DNA of 38,480 bases from Candidatus Iainarchaeum sp. Its GTDB lineage: Archaea; Iainarchaeota; Iainarchaeia; Iainarchaeales; 1-14-0-10-31-34. Location of the stretch: contig JAFCDN010000012.1 in NCBI GenBank assembly GCA_017609625.1, positions 1 through 38,480 of the forward strand, given 5' to 3'. The position numbers and the translations under genes are program-made. The first letter of the stretch is position 1, and each line of letters begins with the position of its first letter. Under the pieces are notes generated by a model, which was not told where the DNA came from, searched no databases, and saw only the letters and a program-made list of their open reading frames with translations. Shown one piece after another: positions 21,876 through 30,662 of the stretch.

Positions 21876-23105
21876 CTAGTAAATAACAAAGTTTTTGCAC
21901 AATTCTTTTATTTCTTCCTTGACTTTTTTTCGAATGCTTTCGTCTGATTTGTTTTCTATTACTCTGTTAATCCATTCCCCTACTTGTTTCATTTCATCTT
22001 CTTTAAAACCTCTGGAAGTAAGTGCAGGGCTACCTAAACGTATTCCTGAAGGATTAAAAGGGCTTTGAGTGTCAAAAGGAATCATGTTTTTGTTGCAGTA
22101 AATTCCAGATTCATCCAAAATAGTTTCAGCTTCTTTTCCTGGAATATTTTTGTTTGTCAAATCAACTAAAAGCAGGTGGTTGTCTGTCCCTCCAGAAACC
22201 AAGCGAAAGTCAAAGTCCTGCAAAGATTCGCCTAAAGCTTTTGCGTTTTTAATTACCTGTTCTGCATATTTTTTAAAGTCTGGCTTTAATGCTTCTCCAA
22301 AAGCCACTGCTTTTGCTGCATTAATATGGTCATGCGGTCCGCCCTGCAGACAGGGAAAAACTGCTTTATCTATCTTTTGTGCATGCTCTTCTTTGCACAT
22401 TATTATCGCGCCTCTAGGCCCGCGCAGAGTTTTGTGTGTGGTAGTTGAAACAACATCAAAAAACGGAACCGGATTTTCATGGAAGCCGGTGCAACACAAG
22501 CCTGCAATATGTGCTATATCTGCAAAAGATACTGCTTCAATTTCATCTGCAATTTCTTTTAGTTTTTTAAAATCAATTTTTCTTGGATAAGCTGTTGCTC
22601 CTGAAACAATTAGTTTAGGTTTTTCTTTTTGTGCTATTTCTCTGATTTCATCATAATCTATTGTTTCTGTTTCTTTTGACACTCCATAAGGGATTGCATT
22701 ATAATGCATTCCAGAAACGCTTACTTTATGGCCGTGAGTTAAATGGCCCCCCATTGCTAAACTCATTCCCATGAATTTGTCTCCTAAATTCAGAAAAGCA
22801 ATATATACTGCCTGATTGGCAGGACTTCCGGAATATGGTTGCACATTAACATGTTCTGCGTTGAATAATTGTTTTGCTCTTTCTATTGCCAAATCTTCTA
22901 TTATGTCTACAAATTCGTTTCCGCTGTAATATCTTTTATGAGAATATCCTTCGCTGTATTTGTTTGTAAAAACCGAACCCATTGCCTCTAAAACTGCTTT
23001 TGAAACATAATTTTCTGAAGCAATTAATTCTAAGCCTTTATTCTGCCTTTTTGTTTCGTTTTTTATTGCATCTGAAACTGCTGAATCCTGCTTTTCAATA
23101 AACAT
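21876..23105 (-). CDS. glyA: Serine hydroxymethyltransferase
   Basis: GlyA makes glycine and 5,10-methylene-THF from serine and THF. The 409-residue PLP enzyme has [36 protein letters not shown], the PLP lysine at about 225 in [13 protein letters not shown], and a C-terminal domain with [13 protein letters not shown]. It supplies both glycine for PurD and one-carbon units for FolD/PurN/PurH, and is the first gene of that operon. The ribosome binding site is GGGGG at 23113-23117. Confidence 0.97.
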   Translation of the reverse strand: MFIEKQDSAVSDAIKNETKRQNKGLELIASENYVSKAVLEAMGSVFTNKYSEGYSHKRYYSGNEFVDIIEDLAIERAKQLFNAEHVNVQPYSGSPANQAVYIAFLNLGDKFMGMSLAMGGHLTHGHKVSVSGMHYNAIPYGVSKETETIDYDEIREIAQKEKPKLIVSGATAYPRKIDFKKLKEIADEIEAVSFADIAHIAGLCCTGFHENPVPFFDVVSTTTHKTLRGPRGAIIMCKEEHAQKIDKAVFPCLQGGPHDHINAAKAVAFGEALKPDFKKYAEQVIKNAKALGESLQDFDFRLVSGGTDNHLLLVDLTNKNIPGKEAETILDESGIYCNKNMIPFDTQSPFNPSGIRLGSPALTSRGFKEDEMKQVGEWINRVIENKSDESIRKKVKEEIKELCKNFVIY

Positions 23106-23176
23106 TCAAGTTCCCCCTTTTCTGTATAAGAAAAATAAGTAGAAAGAAGTTAATATTTGTTTGCCTGCTTTTGGTT

Positions 23177-23818
23177 TCAACTGGTTTTTAGGATATCACA
23201 TAAAAGTTCTTGCATTTTTCCTCTTTCGCTAGACATAAAAAGATCGCCATTTTTATATTCAGAAGTCATAGGAACAAAAATCACATCAATAATTTCTGAT
23301 TTTTCACATTGATACAGCCAAAGAACAAAAGTTTCTTCAGTATTGTTGGTTATTTTATTTGATTTAATAAAATCACTGCATTCAGGGCCTCCAGAAAAAA
23401 TAATAGGTTCTGGTTTTTCATCAGAATAATCCTCCTCTAAATTAAAAAGAGCATAATAACTAGCACTTATTTTAGTTATTCTATAGGAATCAGGGACCGA
23501 ATCCAACTGTTCATTAGAAATGCAATTAAAAGTGTATTTAGATGACTCAAAGTTTCCGCCTGACTTTAAGATAATTGGTTCTATAAAATGCATTTTTACA
23601 GAAGGGCTTACATATCCACTTTCCACGTGTTCATTGAGAATATCATCAGTCAGATTTTCTCCTGGTCCACAACTGCCAACCTGCCATGCAATAAAAAGGC
23701 CCACTATAAAAAGAAATCCAACAACTAAAAGTAAAACAAGAGATATTTTTGAAAAGCTTTTTACTTTGGGTCCGCCGATATTTAATTTACTTAAAATAGG
23801 CGGCAAAGCTATAATCAA
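23177..23818 (-). CDS. Membrane-anchored protein, function unknown, with non-ATG start
   Basis: This 213-residue protein has one strong membrane segment at about 24-46 (ISLVLLLVVGFLFIVGLFIAW) then a soluble region with several Cys (GSCGPGEN, FNCISNE, GGPECSD, LYQCEK). I recognise no domain. No ATG or GTG is available near the N-terminus; the best start is TTG at 23818, which lies inside a 16-base tandem repeat, so the original start may have been lost or replaced by repeat expansion. It looks like an accessory gene and may be decaying. Confidence 0.5.
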   Translation of the reverse strand: MIIALPPILSKLNIGGPKVKSFSKISLVLLLVVGFLFIVGLFIAWQVGSCGPGENLTDDILNEHVESGYVSPSVKMHFIEPIILKSGGNFESSKYTFNCISNEQLDSVPDSYRITKISASYYALFNLEEDYSDEKPEPIIFSGGPECSDFIKSNKITNNTEETFVLWLYQCEKSEIIDVIFVPMTSEYKNGDLFMSSERGKMQELLCDILKTS

Positions 23819-23906
23819 AATAATTAATAATCAAAATAATTAATAATCAAAATAATTAATAATCAAAATAATTAATAATCAAAATAATTAATAATCAAAA
23901 TAATTA
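23811..23906. repeat. Tandem repeat, six perfect copies of a 16-base unit
   Basis: ATAATCAAAATAATTA is repeated six times without a mismatch, followed by AAATCC. It covers the upstream end of the gene at 23177-23818 and the truncated frame that follows. Perfect identity points to recent slippage expansion. Confidence 0.95.
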
Positions 23907-23908
23907 AA

Positions 23909-24052
23909 ATCCACCAGCCAAACACAGCCAAAAAATTAACAACTGGTTCAAAAGGCATTTCAGGTTTTATTGTGTGCCAAAAGGCTGAAGAAATACATGA
24001 CATATTCAAAAATAATGTTTTCAGACTTAATAAAGTTTTCTTTGAGGTTTAA
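23909..24052 (+). pseudogene. C-terminal remnant of an unidentified gene
   Basis: An open frame ending in TAA at 24050-24052 reads as a credible protein tail (HQPNTAKKLTTGSKGISG, then FIVCQKAEEIHDIF and VFRLNKVFFEV). It has no start codon and is cut off upstream by the tandem repeat. It may be the end of a gene disrupted there. The family is not recognised. Confidence 0.35.
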
Positions 24053-24079
24053 AAGAAAAAAAATTAGAAAGTTAAGCCA

Positions 24080-24787
24080 TTACCGGCTTAACATATTCTG
24101 CAGTGCATATCTTTTATCGACTGAAAGGACTTTGTCTGGAATATAGTTTTCTAACCTTGCCAGAACTGTGTTAAAGCCGATAAATGATGCACTGATTCCT
24201 AAAGCAAATGCAAGCCTTTCAGCTGCAACAATTGGAATTAAAGCTAACCATAATTCCGGGACGGTTGGAATAGTGTAAAGAAATACAACTGAACCAATTG
24301 CATGTGCAGTAAAAGTTGCTCCAAGGCTTCTGAAAAACAGTCTTTTAGTAAAAACTGCTGCAAGAATTGGAATTAACCAGTATAAACTGTAAAACCAGAC
24401 CTGCTGTCCAACTGGATGTAACATAAATAAAGCCATTGCAATTAATGGAACTATTGCAGTAAAATTGAATTTTTTCTTTGCATAAAATCCAAAATATACT
24501 GCTGCTAAAAGCATTGGAGTTAATCTAAAAAGTGAAATAAAATCAAATGCTTTTCCAAACAAGAACATTTCACTTGTCTGTGCAATTAAAACTGCCCCTG
24601 CTCCAATAAAAGGGCCTAAAAAGCTTCCAGCAATCGGTGCAAAAAACTGAAATAAAGTAAAAAACTGATTGTCAGCTCCAACCAAAGCAGAGAAATTAAT
24701 TTGTTTTGCAATCAAAACCAATGCTGCAAACAGCACTAAAAAAATCATTCTTTTTTTTGTAACCAGCTCTTTGAAATTCAATTCCAT
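24080..24787 (-). CDS. Multi-pass membrane protein, possible ECF-type substrate-binding (S) component
   Basis: Start is the ATG at 24787, preceded by AGGTGG; a TTG six codons upstream is the alternative. The 235-residue protein begins MELNFKELVTKKRMIFL and has about six or seven hydrophobic helices, including FAPIAGSFLGPFIGAGAVLIAQ and LTPMLLAAVYFGFYAKKK, a layout similar to ECF transporter S components and related small-molecule carriers. It follows the methionine-synthesis genes on the same strand (65-base gap), so a methionine, folate or corrinoid-related substrate is a guess from context only. No ECF ATPase is in view. Confidence 0.6.
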   Translation of the reverse strand: MELNFKELVTKKRMIFLVLFAALVLIAKQINFSALVGADNQFFTLFQFFAPIAGSFLGPFIGAGAVLIAQTSEMFLFGKAFDFISLFRLTPMLLAAVYFGFYAKKKFNFTAIVPLIAMALFMLHPVGQQVWFYSLYWLIPILAAVFTKRLFFRSLGATFTAHAIGSVVFLYTIPTVPELWLALIPIVAAERLAFALGISASFIGFNTVLARLENYIPDKVLSVDKRYALQNMLSR

Positions 24788-24852
24788 TATACCACCTATT
24801 TCCAAATTTTGAAAATAAAATTATATATCATAACCTTTTTAAAACCTAAAAC

Positions 24853-25716
24853 TTAATTCTCCTTTAACTTTGAAGCCAATTCAATGCAGTTTTCTATATT
24901 ATGAAGAAAGATTTCTTCAATATTTAATCCTAAAACAATTGAAAGATTCTTTTCTTTCTTGAATTCTTTTATTTCTCTCCAGACATCCTGCACAACTTCA
25001 ATGGAATTTGAAACAATTTCTTCTTCTGAAGAAATAATCTTTTTTTCTGTTTTTTCAGAAAAATTTATTCCAAGCCATTTCAGAAAATCAATCTGCCCTA
25101 GCCTTGAAAGAGGGCAAAAACTCAAAAAAATTTCTGCAGGCTGAATTCCTTTTTCTTTGCATAAAATGCCGTATTCTAAAAGCACGTTTTTTACTTTAGA
25201 TGATTCAAATAAAATCTGTGAAGTGAAAAAATCTGCTCCTGAAATAGTTTTTTCTAAAAGCCTTTCTGCTTCTTTTTCTCTTGAAGGAATAAAAATATTC
25301 CCCACTCTTACTCCAGAGATTTCTTTTGCTTTTTTGTTTGCTTTAATAACACTTGGCCCTGGATAAGAAAAAACATCTGAATTGCCTCCGACAAAAACAA
25401 AGTTTTTGAAGCCAGATGAAACTGCAGAATCAAGCCATTCAGAAAAATTCGACATTCCATTACAGTGCACTACAACTTTATTCAAAATAACTTCTTTTTT
25501 TGTTAAATCCCTTGTTTTTTCCCCAAATTCTTCTACTGGAACATTCCTGTAATACGGTTGTCCTAATCTGTTTTCATCAATTATTTCCGGAATGTTAATG
25601 AAATCAACTTTTTCAATCTGACTGACTGCTGTTGCAACTCTTTGCAGAACTTTTTCTTTATGTTTATCTGAACTTACTTTGCTTGGGGGAACTATTTCAA
25701 AAAGCAATTGAGTCAT
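24853..25716 (-). CDS. Methylenetetrahydrofolate reductase-like protein
   Basis: This 287-residue protein has the outline of the MTHFR TIM barrel: LLFEIVPPSK in the first strand (compare FEFFPPK), VDFINIPEI, NKVVVHCNGMS, NFVFVGGNSD where the family usually has LTGD, RVGNIFIPSREKEAERLLEKTISGADFFTSQILFE matching the late GADFxxTQ motif. It should reduce methylene-THF to methyl-THF, the methyl donor for methionine. It directly follows the MetE catalytic gene, whose stop abuts its start. The divergence at the LTGD motif leaves cofactor and substrate open. Confidence 0.7.
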   Translation of the reverse strand: MTQLLFEIVPPSKVSSDKHKEKVLQRVATAVSQIEKVDFINIPEIIDENRLGQPYYRNVPVEEFGEKTRDLTKKEVILNKVVVHCNGMSNFSEWLDSAVSSGFKNFVFVGGNSDVFSYPGPSVIKANKKAKEISGVRVGNIFIPSREKEAERLLEKTISGADFFTSQILFESSKVKNVLLEYGILCKEKGIQPAEIFLSFCPLSRLGQIDFLKWLGINFSEKTEKKIISSEEEIVSNSIEVVQDVWREIKEFKKEKNLSIVLGLNIEEIFLHNIENCIELASKLKEN

Positions 25717-26898
25717 TCAGCCGTTCACTTCCTTTCTTGCCAGTTCTGCTCCTTTAACCATATTCTGTAGTTTTGGATAAGCTATTTCCCATCTTCTAGT
25801 TCTTAAGCCGCAGTCAGGATTAACCTGAACTTTTTCCGGGTTTTCCATTAACTTAGTAATATAAAGAATCCTGTCTTTTACTATTTCTGGACTTTCAATC
25901 AAATCAGAGTGAATATCTATTAACCCTGCCCCGATGTTTACATCCATTTTGTATTCTTTAAATAAATTGATTATTTTAAATGCCTCTTTGTTTATCTGAT
26001 CTGCAGTAAAAGAAGTTCCTGCTGTATGGTTAGTGCATTCAATCAGATAACTGTCTGCAGTGCTTTCTGCAAGCGCAGGAAACAAAGAAGAATAATTGCT
26101 GTAACATAAGTGAACTGCTTTTTCAACGTCTTTTGGAACATTCCTAAAAGACTCGTTTATTCCTTCTACAACAAGTTCTGCTTCATTTTCTTTTGTTGAA
26201 GCTGCTGGCTCGTCTATTTGGATTACTTTTGCCCCTGAATTAACATATTCTTTTACTATTGGATTCAAAACTTCTCTTGCAAAATCCAATACTGCATCTC
26301 TTCTTGATTCCTGCACTGCTTTTAATCCGTTTGATTCTTTTTCTCTTTCTTTTCTGTAATATTCTATATAAGACCAGTCAGCCATAGTATAAGGTCCTGT
26401 AAGGCATGGCTTTAATGTTTTTTCAGCAACTTTTTCTGCAAAAGCCAGTTCTTCCTTAAACCAGTTAATCCCTTGCTGCTGAATTGAAACCTTGTCTTCA
26501 AGTATTCCTTTCCTGAAATAGTTTGCATCAAAAGAATTCACAAACCCTGCTGTTTTTATTCCAGAAACTTTTTTTGCTAATGCATCATACATTTCTGTTC
26601 TAGGCTGTTCGCCATTAAACACTCTATCCAGCCCGGCTTTTTCAAGCATTTTTATTACATAAATCGAAGAAATGTCAATTATTCTTTGCTTTTCTTCTTG
26701 AGTTCTTTCTGCACCGTCTTTTTGCAGCAAACCAGTGTTCTTTTCGTTTGCAAGTTCTGTTCTTTCTTTTACTTCAAATTCTTCTCCCCATTTTAATGCA
26801 TCTTTAATCCATTCCTGGTTTTTTTCTGCTTTTAGTTTCTGCCTCCAGATTGGCCTTTGAATGCTTCCGATTTCCTGTGTTATAAAAATTTTTTCCAT
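25717..26898 (-). CDS. metE: Cobalamin-independent methionine synthase, catalytic domain (MetE C-terminal type)
   Basis: This 393-residue protein carries the zinc site of MetE: His263 and Cys265 (VHLCYSN), Glu287 (LIECTNHT) and Cys363 (NPDCGLRTR). It starts at an EIGSIQRP motif, like the family's E(V/I)GS(F/I/L)P...R, and has QIDEPA near 228-232. It transfers a methyl group to homocysteine. The other half of a full-length MetE is represented by the next gene upstream, so the enzyme is split in two. The methyl donor may be methyl-THF or a methyl-corrinoid; this is not decided by sequence. Confidence 0.88.
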   Translation of the reverse strand: MEKIFITQEIGSIQRPIWRQKLKAEKNQEWIKDALKWGEEFEVKERTELANEKNTGLLQKDGAERTQEEKQRIIDISSIYVIKMLEKAGLDRVFNGEQPRTEMYDALAKKVSGIKTAGFVNSFDANYFRKGILEDKVSIQQQGINWFKEELAFAEKVAEKTLKPCLTGPYTMADWSYIEYYRKEREKESNGLKAVQESRRDAVLDFAREVLNPIVKEYVNSGAKVIQIDEPAASTKENEAELVVEGINESFRNVPKDVEKAVHLCYSNYSSLFPALAESTADSYLIECTNHTAGTSFTADQINKEAFKIINLFKEYKMDVNIGAGLIDIHSDLIESPEIVKDRILYITKLMENPEKVQVNPDCGLRTRRWEIAYPKLQNMVKGAELARKEVNG

Positions 26899-27864
26899 TT
26901 AATCCCTCTTTAATTCCTCTGCAGCTTTTGCAAGAGACTTAATTTTTTCAAGACCCTGTTCAAATGGAACATCAAACAATCTGTCATTTGGGCCGATATA
27001 ATAGTTTCCTGTAAAACCAGATTCTTTTCTGAACTTTTCAACAGTGTTTTTTATTGTTTCAGAGGATTCTATTCCAATTCTTGAGCCGTCAACAATTCCT
27101 AAAAGCAAATCTTTCTCTGTTTTAATCCCAGACAAATCAGAATAAATGCAGTCTATTCCGATAAAATCAAATCCTGTGTTTTCAACCAAAGGCAAGGCTT
27201 TTACTGCATCAGCTAAAGGAAAATTTACTCCAACAATCATTCCTTTTTCTTTTATCGGCTCTGCAAAACCATTCCAAAATCCTTCTCCGGAAAACTGTTC
27301 TTTCTGTAAATCAAATCCAAAAGAAGGTTCAGAAAATAATACTGCAGTATATCCTTTTTCTTTTAGTGCACCAGCATTTTCTGCTATGGCTTTTGAATAA
27401 TCCAAAGCAAGCTCTTTTCCTTTATTATAAAAAGAGTTTTTGGTTAACCTGAAAAAAGAATAAGGGCCTAACAAAAACAGTATTCCGTTTTCTGTTTTCG
27501 GAACCGCTTCAGCTAATTCTTTTCCTTGAACAGAAATTTTTTCTGAAATTGTAGGCTTTCTGTAAAAAGTATTTGTTGCATACCATCTGGTTACAGGACC
27601 AATTACATCTTCTCCTTTTGAATCTCTTTTTTCAAACCCCTTAAAAGAAAAAGCAAGTGATCTTAACAAATCAAGCCAGTCTAACTGCCCTGCAGAAACA
27701 AAAGCAAAATGTTTTTGTGCTTTAATAATTTTTTCTGAATCTTTTTTAACCAGATTTAAAAAATTTTCTTTTGTTGAATGCCTGTCTCTTAATAATCTGT
27801 GTTCTTTTATTGTTTCAGGGCTTCTGGAAACAGGTCCTGAAAGAACTGCGCCTTTAAAATTCAT
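26899..27864 (-). CDS. MetE N-terminal-domain-like protein (split MetE partner)
   Basis: With the ATG at 27864 (GGGGG at 27870-27874 five bases upstream) the protein has 321 residues beginning MNFKGAVLSGPVSRSP. It shows the MetE/UROD-like barrel: HFAFVSAGQLDWLDLLR, GPVTRWYATNTFYRKP (like the DDNWFDTNYHY(I/V)P region), GILFLLGPYSFFRLT (like GPxTxL) and VGVNFPLADAVKAL. No zinc ligands are visible, so it probably helps bind folate or substrate. The metE catalytic gene begins directly after its stop. Confidence 0.8.
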   Translation of the reverse strand: MNFKGAVLSGPVSRSPETIKEHRLLRDRHSTKENFLNLVKKDSEKIIKAQKHFAFVSAGQLDWLDLLRSLAFSFKGFEKRDSKGEDVIGPVTRWYATNTFYRKPTISEKISVQGKELAEAVPKTENGILFLLGPYSFFRLTKNSFYNKGKELALDYSKAIAENAGALKEKGYTAVLFSEPSFGFDLQKEQFSGEGFWNGFAEPIKEKGMIVGVNFPLADAVKALPLVENTGFDFIGIDCIYSDLSGIKTEKDLLLGIVDGSRIGIESSETIKNTVEKFRKESGFTGNYYIGPNDRLFDVPFEQGLEKIKSLAKAAEELKRD

Positions 27865-27967
27865 TTTAACCCCCAAAAAAAGTTTTTTGTTTTATTATAA
27901 ACCATATTAAAAGCAATCTTTTTATTGGTGTTGTTTTAATCTTTATTCTAATCAGAATCGTGAGAAA

Positions 27968-28609
27968 ATGAATATAAAAAAAAATGTCAGAAATCTGTTT
28001 TCAGAGATTCCAAAAAAAGTAAAAGTTGTTGCTGCAACAAAAAAACAGCCAACAGAAAACATAAAGCAAGCAGTTGAAGCAGAGATTAAAATAATTGGAG
28101 AAAATATAATACAGGAAGCAGAAAAAAAGTTTTCAGAATTTGATTTTGAAGTGGAAAAACATTTTATAGGCAATTTGCAGTCAAATAAGGCAAAAAAAGC
28201 AGTTGAATTGTTTAACTGCATCCAGTCAGTTGATTCAATAAAGCTTGCAAAAAAAATTGATTCAGCCTGCCTTGATTTTGGAAAAAAAATGCCTGTTTTT
28301 ATTGAACTGAATTTAGGGGAAGAACAAAAATTTGGAGTGAAAAAAGAAAATCTTTTGGAACTGTCAGAAGAAATTAATTCTCTTCATCAGATTCAGCTGA
28401 ATGGATTGATGTTTGTTGCTCCTTTTTTTGAAGAGCCGAAAAAAGCAGCTCCTTTTTTTATTAAAGCAAAAAAAGAATTTGATGAAATGAAAAGACACTT
28501 TCCTTTAGAGTTTCTTTCAATGGGAATGACTCAGGATTATTCTGTTGCAATAGAAAACGGAAGCAATATGATTAGGGTTGGAACAAAAATTTTCGGAGAA
28601 AGAATCTAA
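27968..28609 (+). CDS. YggS/PROSC-family PLP homeostasis protein
   Basis: This 213-residue PLP-binding barrel has the lysine (about 25) in VVAATKKQ, then GENIIQEAEKKF, HFIGNLQSNKAKKAVE, IELNLGEEQKFGV and the C-terminal phosphate-binding LSMGMTQDYSVAIENGSNMIRVGTKIFG. The family manages free PLP rather than acting as a racemase. PLP is needed by GlyA nearby. It overlaps the end of convergent folC by four bases. It is divergent from the MetE operon, with separate TATA-like boxes in the 100-base gap. Confidence 0.93.
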   Translation: MNIKKNVRNLFSEIPKKVKVVAATKKQPTENIKQAVEAEIKIIGENIIQEAEKKFSEFDFEVEKHFIGNLQSNKAKKAVELFNCIQSVDSIKLAKKIDSACLDFGKKMPVFIELNLGEEQKFGVKKENLLELSEEINSLHQIQLNGLMFVAPFFEEPKKAAPFFIKAKKEFDEMKRHFPLEFLSMGMTQDYSVAIENGSNMIRVGTKIFGERI

Positions 28610-29898
28610 AAAGAAGTTTCAATTTCTCCTAAAAAAAAGATTGAGCCGACTACCAGAAGAAAATCTTTTTTTTCAACTTCATTCAAGGCAAAATCAAATG
28701 CTTCCTGCGAGTCATGAAAACCAATATAAGGTTTTTTGTGTTTGTCTGCAAACTTTGCAACTTTTTGGATATCCATTCCCCTGTATCTTGCCCTGGAAAT
28801 TATTATTTCATTTGCTAAAGGGAAAATTATTTTGCTGATTTTTTCAACGTCTTTGTCAGAAGACAAGCCGATTAAAAGCACGAATTTTCTGAAAAGCTTT
28901 TTTTTCTTCATCAGCTGAACTGTTTTTTTTATTTCTTTAAAGCAACTCGGGTTATGGCCTGCATCTAATACAACCAAAGGATTTTTGTTTACGACCTGAA
29001 ACCTTCCTAAAATAAAAACTTTTTTCAATGCTTTCTTTATTTTTTCATTTTTAATTTTTATTCCAAGGTTTTTCACTGCAAGAACAGCTGTTGCAGCATT
29101 AATCAGCTGAAATTCTCCAAACAATGAAAGTTCAATTCCTTTAATTTTTTCTCCTTGCACTTCCAAATCAAATTTCTGTTTTTCCAGTCCAAAAGAATAA
29201 TTTGAAACTCTGGTTTGTTTTTGCACCTGAAGCAGAGGAACCTTGACCATTTTTGCTTTGTCTTTTATTATCTTCAATATTTTTGGATTCTTTTCTGCTG
29301 TTATTGCAATAGAATCTGATTTAATTATTTCCGCTTTTTCTTTTGCAATTTTTTCAACCGTATCTCCTAAATAATCTGTATGCTCTAAAGAAACATTTGT
29401 GATAATAGAAATTTCAGGCTGGATTGTGTTTGTTGCGTCAAGCCTTCCGCCTAATCCTGTTTCAATTACAGCAAAATCAGTTTTTTTTCTTTTAAAAAAA
29501 CTGTAGGCTATTGCAACACCGAATTCAAAAAAAGTCGGCATAAAAGAAGGCTCTGTTTTTTGTCTTTTGTCAATTATCTTTTTCACTTTTTTTATTTCAT
29601 GCACTAAATCATTATCTAAGATTTCTTTTGAATTAAGCCTGATTCTTTCATTAAATTTTTTCATGTGAGGAGAAGTGTACAACCCGACTTTGAACCCGTG
29701 TTCTTCTAATATTTTGCTTATTGTGGTTGCAGTAGATCCTTTGCCGTTTGTTCCTGCAATATGTATTGCCTTAAAAGATTTTTCTGGATTTCCAAGCTTT
29801 TCAAGCAGAAAGCTTATTTTCTCCAAACCAAGGATTATTCCAAGCTTGTGAGATGAAAACAAATAGTTTAAATATTCAAGATCTTTTTCTTTCTTCAT
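28606..29898 (-). CDS. folC: Folylpolyglutamate synthase / dihydrofolate synthase
   Basis: FolC adds glutamate to folates (and to dihydropteroate in bifunctional forms), keeping folates in the cell. The 430-residue Mur-ligase-type enzyme has the P-loop AGTNGKGSTATTI, YTSPHMKKFNERI, ETGLGGRLDATNTI, SLEHTDYLGDTVEKIAKEKAEII and LDAGHNPSCF. Its presence, with FolD, GlyA, PurN and PurH, shows that this organism uses polyglutamylated tetrahydrofolate rather than methanopterin. It shares a 56-base divergent promoter region with tmk. Confidence 0.95.
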   Translation of the reverse strand: MKKEKDLEYLNYLFSSHKLGIILGLEKISFLLEKLGNPEKSFKAIHIAGTNGKGSTATTISKILEEHGFKVGLYTSPHMKKFNERIRLNSKEILDNDLVHEIKKVKKIIDKRQKTEPSFMPTFFEFGVAIAYSFFKRKKTDFAVIETGLGGRLDATNTIQPEISIITNVSLEHTDYLGDTVEKIAKEKAEIIKSDSIAITAEKNPKILKIIKDKAKMVKVPLLQVQKQTRVSNYSFGLEKQKFDLEVQGEKIKGIELSLFGEFQLINAATAVLAVKNLGIKIKNEKIKKALKKVFILGRFQVVNKNPLVVLDAGHNPSCFKEIKKTVQLMKKKKLFRKFVLLIGLSSDKDVEKISKIIFPLANEIIISRARYRGMDIQKVAKFADKHKKPYIGFHDSQEAFDFALNEVEKKDFLLVVGSIFFLGEIETSF

Positions 29899-29954
29899 TA
29901 AAATAAATTTGGTTTCAAAAAAGATTATAAACTCATTCTAATATATTAAAAAAC

Positions 29955-30626
29955 ATGGATAAAGGAAAACTGATAGTATTAGAAGGCCTGGATTCAAGCG
30001 GAAAAGCAACTCAAACAAAACTCCTCTCAGAAAAGCTAGAAAAAAAAGGATTTAAAGTTAAAACTTACTCTTTTCCCCGCTATCAAGAGTTTTTCGGAAA
30101 ACTCATAGCAAAATATTTGAAAGGAGAATTCGGAAAAAAAGAAGAAGTTTCAGAAGAATTTGTTTCCCTTTTATACTCGCTTGACAGATATGAATTAAAA
30201 GAACAGATTGAATCAGAACTAGAACAAGGATTCATTCTTTTGATGGACAGGTATTATACTTCCAACTTTGCTTTTCAGGCTGCAAAGCTCGAAAAAGAGA
30301 AAAGAAAAGATTTTTTGGATTGGCTGGAAAAAATTGAATCAAAAATGCCTGCTCCAGATTTAGTGTTTTTTCTGGACGTGCCAGCGGATTTTTCCCAGGA
30401 ATTAATGGATTCAAGACAGCAAAAATCTTATATGAAAGAAAAAAAAGACGTACATGAAAAAGACTTATCGTACCAGAAAAAAGTCAGAGAAGTTTTTTTA
30501 GAGCTCTGCAAAAACAAGAACTGGATTTTATTTGAATGCATTTCTAAAGGAAAGCTGAAAAGCAAGGAAGAGATTAATGAAATTCTCTGGAGCAAACTGG
30601 AAACAGAATTAGAACAGAGCAAATAA
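29955..30626 (+). CDS. tmk: Thymidylate kinase
   Basis: Tmk phosphorylates dTMP to dTDP. The 223-residue protein has a P-loop in LEGLDSSGKATQ (about 9-20), SFPRYQEFFGKLI, the DR motif in LLMDRYYTSNFAFQAAKL, and a lid region rich in Arg/Lys. The DSSGK loop with Ala-Thr after the Lys is close to the eukaryotic/archaeal type. It may start the operon tmk-purS-purL-purQ. TATA-like TTATAAAC lies around 29924-29931. Confidence 0.92.
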   Translation: MDKGKLIVLEGLDSSGKATQTKLLSEKLEKKGFKVKTYSFPRYQEFFGKLIAKYLKGEFGKKEEVSEEFVSLLYSLDRYELKEQIESELEQGFILLMDRYYTSNFAFQAAKLEKEKRKDFLDWLEKIESKMPAPDLVFFLDVPADFSQELMDSRQQKSYMKEKKDVHEKDLSYQKKVREVFLELCKNKNWILFECISKGKLKSKEEINEILWSKLETELEQSK

Positions 30627-30662
30627 AAAAACATCTGCACTTTAATTTTTTTAGGAGAGAAA

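Noticed and set aside
23811-23906. CRISPR or replication origin iterons
   Set aside because: The 16-base units are strictly head to tail with no spacers, AT-rich and perfect, which fits slippage; no initiator gene is nearby.
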